Part shown: piece by piece, positions 59,243-64,000 of the stretch
Position numbering within the stretch: position 1 is the stretch's first letter
How the letters are laid out: each line of letters begins with the position of its first letter
Assembly: GCA_910587645.1 (NCBI GenBank)
Contig: CAJUNA010000041.1
Span: 124,001-188,000, forward strand
Reading direction: 5' to 3'
From: an uncultured Oscillospiraceae bacterium
Lineage (GTDB): Bacteria; Bacillota; Clostridia; Oscillospirales; Oscillospiraceae
DNA length: 64,000 nt
Notes under the pieces: generated by a model
Databases searched by the model: none
What the model saw: only the letters and a program-made list of their open reading frames with translations
Told to the model about the DNA's origin: nothing
Program-made: the position numbers and the translations under genes

Positions 59243-60211
59243 TTAGAACGCCTTTCCATCACAGCCAAGGACATTGATCAGCTTGTGCTTAACCAGTTCC
59301 TTGATAGCAGCGCGGGCGGGCTTCAGGTACTCGCGGGGATCGAACTTGTCGGGATGCTCGCAGAAGAACTGACGGACTGTGCCGGTCATGGCAAGACGCA
59401 GGTCAGAGTCAATGTTGATCTTGCAGACGGCGCTGCGGGCGGCCTGGCGGAGCTGCTCCTCGGGAATGCCGACTGCATCAGGCATCTTGCCTCCGTTGGC
59501 GTTGACCATCTTCACGAACTCCTGGGGCACGGAGGAAGAACCGTGCAGCACGATGGGGAATCCGGGCAGACGCTTGACAACCTCATCGAGAATGTCAAAG
59601 CGCAGCGGAGGAGGTACCAGCTCGCCCTTCTCGTTGCGGGTGCACTGCGCGGCTGTGAACTTGTAAGCGCCGTGGCTGGTGCCAATGGCAATCGCCAGGG
59701 AATCACAGCCCGTCTTGGATACAAATTCCTCGACTTCTTCCGGACGGGTGTAGGAGGAATCCTCAGCGGAAACCTGGACTTCGTCCTCTACGCCAGCCAG
59801 GCTGCCCAGCTCGGCCTCTACCACGACGCCGTGGTCGTGGGCGTACTCCACCACCTTCTTGGTGATCTCAATGTTCTCGGCAAAAGGCTTGCTGGACGCA
59901 TCGATCATCACGGAAGTAAAGCCGCCATCGATGCAGCTCTTGCAAGTCTCAAAACTGTCGCCATGGTCCAGATGCAGGCAGATGGGCAGGCCAGTCTCAA
60001 TGATGGCAGCTTCTACCAGCTTGACCAGATAAGTGTGGTTGGCATAGGCGCGTGCGCCCTTGGAAACCTGGAGAATCAGCGGGGCGCTGACTTCCTTTGC
60101 GGCCTCGGTGATCCCCTGGACGATCTCCATGTTGTTGACGTTGAAAGCGCCGATGGCGTAGCCGCCGTCATAGGCCTTCTTAAACATCTCGGTTGTGGTA
60201 ACAAGGGGCAT
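59243..60211 (-). CDS. fba: Class II fructose-1,6-bisphosphate aldolase
   Basis: Zinc-dependent aldol cleavage of fructose-1,6-bisphosphate in glycolysis and gluconeogenesis. The 322-residue product has the class II signatures: HLDHGDSF (zinc His and Asp), AELGSLAGVEDE, the second zinc His near KLVEAA and the C-terminal GSSSVPQEF loop. It fits the other PPi-linked glycolytic genes in the window. AAGGAGGACAAT precedes the ATG; strong promoter and terminator show single-gene expression. Confidence 0.97.
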   Translation of the reverse strand: MPLVTTTEMFKKAYDGGYAIGAFNVNNMEIVQGITEAAKEVSAPLILQVSKGARAYANHTYLVKLVEAAIIETGLPICLHLDHGDSFETCKSCIDGGFTSVMIDASSKPFAENIEITKKVVEYAHDHGVVVEAELGSLAGVEDEVQVSAEDSSYTRPEEVEEFVSKTGCDSLAIAIGTSHGAYKFTAAQCTRNEKGELVPPPLRFDILDEVVKRLPGFPIVLHGSSSVPQEFVKMVNANGGKMPDAVGIPEEQLRQAARSAVCKINIDSDLRLAMTGTVRQFFCEHPDKFDPREYLKPARAAIKELVKHKLINVLGCDGKAF

Positions 60212-60244
60212 AATTATTGTCCTCCTTACAGTGAAGTTAGGTTT

Positions 60245-60272
60245 ATTTTACCACATTTCCGCCGGATTGCAA
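60245..60272 (-). promoter_or_regulatory. Promoter of fba
   Basis: On the minus strand: TTGCAA (60267-60272), 16-bp spacer, TAAAAT (60245-60250). Confidence 0.55.
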
Positions 60273-60336
60273 CAGGGAAATCGAAAAAATGTAGCGGGTT
60301 GGGCCGGGGGCGGTTTTGTGTATTCTGCCGCCAGGG

Positions 60337-61641
60337 TCAGAACTGCTCGTTTACATACAGGCTTACCCGGCGTTGGATTAAATTCACGGTCTCGTCCAGG
60401 GTTTTGTCGCCGGCAAAATAGGAGCCGCATTGATCCTTGACGATATGAAAAACCGTATTATTAACCTGGACAACCTTATCCACCCTGTTGAAAAAATCCA
60501 GAAAGCGGTCTTTTTCCTCCTGCGTTGGTTGATGCAGGTCTATTTCAATAGAAGAATAAGTAAGCGGTTCTAACCGGCGCTCACAGTTTAACCAGATATC
60601 AAACTCCTCCTGATTAACAGGGATTGCCGGGTCAATCTGGCTTTTCTCACACAAAAACGGCAGCCGAATAAATTCCCAAGCAGCTTCTTTATTTTGGCAT
60701 GCAGCACTCATAGCAAATTGTTCATCAGCGAAATAGAAACAACTGCCTATGCTGCCATCCAAGGTAGGATACCCTATAAAAGCAGTTTTCTCATGAAACG
60801 CTGCGTCCATAATTTGTACATTGAGTGGCGAAGATATGTTCGTGTTGGTTAACATTTGTCTGCCTGACAACATACGGCTGCCGATTTCTTCATTGACCGT
60901 TTCCGGGTCACTCCAGTCAAATTCCAGTGGAAATTCATTAACAAATTCCAGATAGGAGCGAAATTCCTCATCGTCAAAAGAAACTTTTCCCGTTTCCCAA
61001 TCAATCCAATGACCCAAATTAAAGTGAAATAAGTAGTAGAGCATATCCAACTTGGTGTCACAATACTGCACAATGGTTGAGTCTTCCGGCATAGCTTGAA
61101 ACGCTTCTTCGAGATTTTCCACCGTCCAGCTATACCGCTTCCCAGTTATGCGCTCCGGACCAACTAATGTATTAATCACCACAGAACCAAAGGAAAAATA
61201 GAGGGCGCCGTTTATTTTTGCAGCTTCTATGGGCGCTTTCACAAGGCTGTCTCGGCCCAAATCCGGGTCGTTCTCAATATAGGGCCAAAGATTCTCTAAA
61301 TATCCTTTTTGAGCCAATTGCCGGACAGGGAGCTGTCGAGTGTTGGTGCCTAGTTCAATGATATCTGGAATTTGTCCGGCAATAATTTCCGACATAAGCT
61401 GGTCAATACCTGCGTCTGTAATCTTACCACGCTCAGAATAATCCTTTACTTCAATCTGAACGTCAGAATGTGCAAGATTAAATCGGCTTACCATCTCCCG
61501 GTCAACATTGCCAGACACCGTGGCAAGAACTAACGTTTGCACCTCTGCTTCTACAGGCGAGTCCTCGCCGCCTGCTCCGCAGGCGGCGAGGAACAAAACA
61601 CCTAAAAGCAAAATGACACCTCTTATGCCAACTGCTTTCAT
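60337..61641 (-). CDS. Extracellular substrate-binding lipoprotein (orphan)
   Basis: An ABC-type solute-binding lipoprotein of the cluster that includes sugar-binding proteins. The 434-residue product has a lipobox LAAC with C21, a low-complexity spacer and a two-lobe binding domain (QTLVLATVSGNVDREMVSRFN; IIAGQIPDIIELGTNT; later ISSPLNVQ). No permease or ATPase gene adjoins; it is encoded 16 bp downstream of a small cysteine-rich secreted protein in one operon. An orphan binding protein can serve a distant transporter or a signalling sensor. The start ATG at 61641 is preceded by AAGG in GAAGGTTTGTG. Low GC relative to neighbours. Confidence 0.87.
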   Translation of the reverse strand: MKAVGIRGVILLLGVLFLAACGAGGEDSPVEAEVQTLVLATVSGNVDREMVSRFNLAHSDVQIEVKDYSERGKITDAGIDQLMSEIIAGQIPDIIELGTNTRQLPVRQLAQKGYLENLWPYIENDPDLGRDSLVKAPIEAAKINGALYFSFGSVVINTLVGPERITGKRYSWTVENLEEAFQAMPEDSTIVQYCDTKLDMLYYLFHFNLGHWIDWETGKVSFDDEEFRSYLEFVNEFPLEFDWSDPETVNEEIGSRMLSGRQMLTNTNISSPLNVQIMDAAFHEKTAFIGYPTLDGSIGSCFYFADEQFAMSAACQNKEAAWEFIRLPFLCEKSQIDPAIPVNQEEFDIWLNCERRLEPLTYSSIEIDLHQPTQEEKDRFLDFFNRVDKVVQVNNTVFHIVKDQCGSYFAGDKTLDETVNLIQRRVSLYVNEQF

Positions 61642-61657
61642 TATCACAAACCTTCAC

Positions 61658-61993
61658 TTAGCTCAACCAATTTCTATTGGCCAAGCAAAGCACGTGCGTC
61701 GCTATACGTTGCTCTGGATAATTGCACGATGCACACTGGAAAATATTGTAATCGTAGTAATTTTGGTGTTCATGTGCTATAGTCCCCGTATTACAGTTGC
61801 CATCAGGAACCCTAAATATTCCCCCGGGCCTATAAGTCTCAGTTTCAATAACAACCTCTTTCATACACCGCGGACAGTATCCCCAAGATACAAGCGGCAT
61901 AATCCCCTCCTCCTCATACGCGGCGGCGGGGAACGCCATAACGGACAGGGCCATCAGCAACGCCAGGGTCAGGGAAAGAATACGTTTTTTCAT
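61658..61993 (-). CDS. Small exported cysteine-rich (zinc-ribbon-like) protein
   Basis: The 111-residue product has a signal peptide (about 1-25, ending AAA) and a compact body with two CxxC pairs, C40/C43 (YCPRC) and C87/C90 (QCASC), plus C67 and C103 and several His residues, so it is probably a small metal- or disulfide-stabilised module outside the cell. I do not recognise a family. GGAGG lies before the ATG at 61993; a longer frame upstream is not needed. It heads the operon with the binding lipoprotein (61657-61642 gap, 16 bp), which suggests linked function. Confidence 0.7.
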   Translation of the reverse strand: MKKRILSLTLALLMALSVMAFPAAAYEEEGIMPLVSWGYCPRCMKEVVIETETYRPGGIFRVPDGNCNTGTIAHEHQNYYDYNIFQCASCNYPEQRIATHVLCLANRNWLS

Positions 61994-62058
61994 AGGTCTT
62001 TTCCTCCTGCCATTTAATTTTGCTCCCCAACGCAAGGCTGGGGAACGATGGCAAATAT

Positions 62059-62087
62059 ATAATACCACATTTTTCCAGACAATGCAA
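62059..62087 (-). promoter_or_regulatory. Promoter of the cysteine-rich protein/lipoprotein operon
   Basis: On the minus strand: TTGCAT (62082-62087), 17-bp spacer, TATTAT (62059-62064). The 341-bp gap 61994-62334 holds this promoter and the divergent pfp promoter; no further gene seen. Confidence 0.65.
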
Positions 62088-62249
62088 GTGCTTTTTGTTT
62101 ATTTTCAACATTTATTTTATTTCAATCGTCCGATAGTTCGTTGTTTTGAACTATTTTGCTACAACCGCTCTGCCAGGCGCATCTTTCTTTTTCGCCATTC
62201 CGCACACCACAGCTACGCAAAAAACCGAAGGTTCCGTGCAAAAAATCTG

Positions 62250-62278
62250 TTTACAATAGCGGAAAATCTTGGTATAAT
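62250..62278 (+). promoter_or_regulatory. Promoter of pfp
   Basis: TTTACA (62250-62255), 17-bp spacer, TATAAT (62273-62278). Confidence 0.75.
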
Positions 62279-62334
62279 AGAAAAGAAAGCACATTTATCT
62301 ACAAAAAGAAATCCAAATTGGAGGAATTGTTAAA

Positions 62335-63567
62335 ATGTTAAAAGGTGCATGTATCATCGGGCAGTCCGGCGGCCCCACTTCCGTCATCAACGCCAGCGCG
62401 TACGGTGTTATTCGTACCGCGTTGGACAACGAGGCCATTACCAAGGTCTACGGCGCGGAGCACGGCATTAAGGGTGTGCTGAGCGACCGCCTGATCGACA
62501 TGTCCCAGGAGGACGCTGGTGAACTGGAGCTGCTGCTCTATACTCCCTCTTCCGCCCTCGGGTCTTGCCGCTATAAGATTGCGGATCCCGATGTGGACGA
62601 CACCGATTATAAGCGCATCCTGGAAATCTTCAAAAAGTACGATGTTCGTTACTTTTTCTATAACGGCGGGAACGACTCTATGGACACCTGCAATAAGATC
62701 AGCAAGTATATGCAGAAGGTGGGCTACGAGTGCCGCGTGATGGGTGTACCCAAGACCATTGACAACGATCTGTTCGGCACGGACCACTGCCCCGGCTTTG
62801 CCTCTGCCGCCAAGTATATCGCCACCTCCTGTATGGAGGTCTACCACGATGCCCGGGTCTACGATACCGGCATGGTCTGCATTATTGAGATTATGGGCCG
62901 CCACGCAGGCTGGCTCACCGCCGCCGCCGGGCTTGCCACCGCTATGGGCGAGGGGCCTGACTTGATTTATCTGCCGGAGACCGACTTCGATATGGATAAG
63001 TTCGTCTCCGAGGTGAAGAAGGTCTACGAGGAAAAGGGCAACTGCATGGTGGCCGTATCCGAGGGCATCCATTATGCCAATGGCGCCTTTGTTTCCGAGG
63101 CAAAGACATCCGCCACCGACGGTTTCGGCCACGCCCAGCTGGGCGGTCTGGCCGCGATGCTGGCTGAGGTAGTCAAGGAGAAGATCGGCGCGAAGGTGCG
63201 CGGCATCGAGCTGAGCCTGCTCCAACGCTGCGGCGCCCATCTGGCCAGCCAGACTGATATTGACGAGTCCTTCATGGCTGGCAAGGCTGCGGTGGAGAAC
63301 GCCGTAGCGGGCCTGACCGACAAGATGGTGGGCTTCGAGCGTTGTCAGGAGGGCGGCAAGTATGTGTGCAAGACGAAGCTGTTCAACCTCACTGATGTAG
63401 CGAACACGGAGAAAAAGGTTCCCATCGAATGGATTAACGCCGGGCATAACGGCGTGACCCAGGCGTTTATCGACTATGCCCTCCCCCTCATCCAGGGTGA
63501 GACGAAGATGAAGAAAGAAAACGGCCTGCCCCGGTTCGCGAAGCTGAAGAAGGTTATCGCGAAGTAA
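62335..63567 (+). CDS. pfp: PPi-dependent 6-phosphofructokinase
   Basis: Catalyses the reversible, pyrophosphate-driven phosphorylation of fructose 6-phosphate. The 410-residue product has GGNDSMD (111-117) where ATP enzymes have GGDGS, so D114 marks PPi use, and PKTIDND with K140 where ATP enzymes have PGTIDND. This pair is diagnostic for PPi-PFK. Length and the long C-terminal domain match the 400-residue group of such enzymes. It complements ppdK (PPi-producing or -consuming) in the window. AATTGGAGGAATTG precedes the ATG. Confidence 0.95.
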   Translation: MLKGACIIGQSGGPTSVINASAYGVIRTALDNEAITKVYGAEHGIKGVLSDRLIDMSQEDAGELELLLYTPSSALGSCRYKIADPDVDDTDYKRILEIFKKYDVRYFFYNGGNDSMDTCNKISKYMQKVGYECRVMGVPKTIDNDLFGTDHCPGFASAAKYIATSCMEVYHDARVYDTGMVCIIEIMGRHAGWLTAAAGLATAMGEGPDLIYLPETDFDMDKFVSEVKKVYEEKGNCMVAVSEGIHYANGAFVSEAKTSATDGFGHAQLGGLAAMLAEVVKEKIGAKVRGIELSLLQRCGAHLASQTDIDESFMAGKAAVENAVAGLTDKMVGFERCQEGGKYVCKTKLFNLTDVANTEKKVPIEWINAGHNGVTQAFIDYALPLIQGETKMKKENGLPRFAKLKKVIAK

Positions 63568-63582
63568 GCACCTCTGGTATGA

Positions 63583-63620
63583 AGTACAGCCGGTCCCCTT
63601 CCCTGGGAACCGGCTGTACT
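63583..63620 (+). terminator. Hairpin after pfp
   Basis: Perfect 12-bp arms AGTACAGCCGGT / ACCGGCTGTACT with a 14-nt loop; weak T run follows. Confidence 0.6.
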
Positions 63621-63633
63621 CTTCATATCTTAA

Positions 63634-63661
63634 ATTGAACAAAAATTTGATTTTGTTTACT
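63634..63661. repeat. 28-bp palindromic site, copy 2 (11-6-11 layout)
   Basis: Left arm ATTGAACAAAA (63634-63644), identical to copy 1; centre ATTTGA; right arm TTTTGTTTACT (63651-63661). The arms pair at eight of the nine inner positions and diverge at the outer end. It overlaps the stop codon of the partial minus-strand gene that follows. Confidence 0.45.
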
Positions 63662-64000
63662 CTTGACGGTCAATAGTGCTTTCCACATATTCCCGCAATT
63701 CCGGCATATCGTAGTAAGCCGAAACAGTCTCATCCCGCGTCTCCAAGATTAGGAGTGCAGGCGGTTCTGTATAATCCTTTGTGAATACATGCAGCGTGGA
63801 GCCGTCTGCCAGAAGAAGGTTCAGCTTATACCAGGAAACCTCCTCCTCCCTGTCAAAATGTCCGTAATAGGCCGCTTCAAAGCTGTCCCAGGTATAGAAC
63901 CGGCTCCCCCGTTCCGCGGAACGCAGGCAGTGTACCAGCGTGGCGTTATCGCCATCCGGAGACCCGGTGACGTCTCCCTCCGTCAGGCTTTGCAGAACGT
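63657..64000 (-). CDS. Unidentified protein, 3' part only
   Basis: An open frame enters from the right edge and ends at TAA (63659-63657), giving the last 113 residues of a longer protein. The C-terminal part reads RFYTWDSFEAAYYGHF, then KLNLLLADGSTLHVFTKDYTEP and ends VESTIDRQE. Alternating hydrophobic strands and aromatic residues suggest an alpha-beta fold. No motif I can name, and no membrane segment in this part. The start and most of the gene lie beyond the window. Confidence 0.6.
   Translation of the reverse strand, partial: VLQSLTEGDVTGSPDGDNATLVHCLRSAERGSRFYTWDSFEAAYYGHFDREEEVSWYKLNLLLADGSTLHVFTKDYTEPPALLILETRDETVSAYYDMPELREYVESTIDRQE

Noticed and set aside
62338..63642. A 434-residue minus-strand frame opposite pfp
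   Set aside because: Antisense shadow with no plausible start; pfp is certain.

Overview
The window is 64 kb of chromosomal DNA from a Gram-positive, probably spore-forming gut Clostridium relative, most likely the family Oscillospiraceae. I infer this from the overall GC-rich low-GC-type gene set (whiA, ylxM-ffh-rpsP-khpA, holB-ricT, RNase J, yqeG, ECF transporter genes, PHP-type dnaE), strong AGGAGG ribosome sites with frequent GTG/TTG starts, sigma-A-type promoters (TTGnnn-17-TATAAT), PPi-dependent phosphofructokinase with pyruvate phosphate dikinase, and small families typical of that group (DUF5711, DUF4230, paired radical-SAM/DUF2344 proteins). No rRNA, tRNA, CRISPR array, prophage or complete insertion sequence was recognised.

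Layout. 1-4.4 kb: a membrane protein, recQ, mntP and a DUF4230 protein. 4.7-7.3 kb (minus): ppdK. 7.5-14.4 kb (plus): holB, ricT, nadE and the radical-SAM/DUF2344 pair. 14.5-24.3 kb (minus): an SPFH protein, a three-gene cluster with two regulators and a HEXXH protein, mgtE, RNase J, pepP and yqeG, with an unusual palindrome-rich 600-bp gap at 20.1-20.7 kb. 24.4-26.4 kb (plus): a GH18-like protein, a P-loop kinase-like protein and a tmrB-like gene interrupted by TGA at codon 4. 26.4-29.4 kb (minus): a 1011-residue Sel1-repeat protein built of 26 exact 36-residue units. 29.7-38.3 kb (plus): whiA, a metallo-hydrolase, dnaE, yaaA, a GH31 glycosidase and a small family protein with an odd start. 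38.4-40.7 kb (minus): ylxM-ffh-rpsP-khpA. 41-50 kb (plus): an RNA methyltransferase-like protein, ecfA1-ecfA2-ecfT-truA, DUF5711, cvpA, a ClpE-type ATPase, a probable 6S RNA and a small zinc-site protein. 50-64 kb: GDPD protein, glnS, a VTC-domain protein, a Xer-type recombinase, a secreted-type amidase domain protein, a zinc sensor/efflux ATPase pair, a LysM-CAP protein, fba, an orphan binding lipoprotein with a small cysteine-rich secreted protein, pfp, and the 3' end of one more gene.

Functional themes are mostly housekeeping: replication and repair (recQ, holB, dnaE, xer), RNA metabolism (RNase J, ricT, truA, 6S RNA), protein targeting (ffh), reversible PPi-linked glycolysis (ppdK, pfp, fba), metal balance (mntP, mgtE, cadC-like/cadA-like), and vitamin uptake energisation (ecfA1A2T). 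The accessory pieces most worth attention are a pair of 28-bp 11-6-11 palindromic sites sharing an identical left arm, one just upstream of the Xer-type gene and one 9.5 kb away; the three-unit higher-order periodicity of the Sel1 protein; the TGA in the tmrB-like gene; the palindrome-rich gap before RNase J's 3' end; and the orphan lipoprotein/zinc-ribbon operon. All assignments come from reading the sequence and recalled family knowledge; no database search was run.
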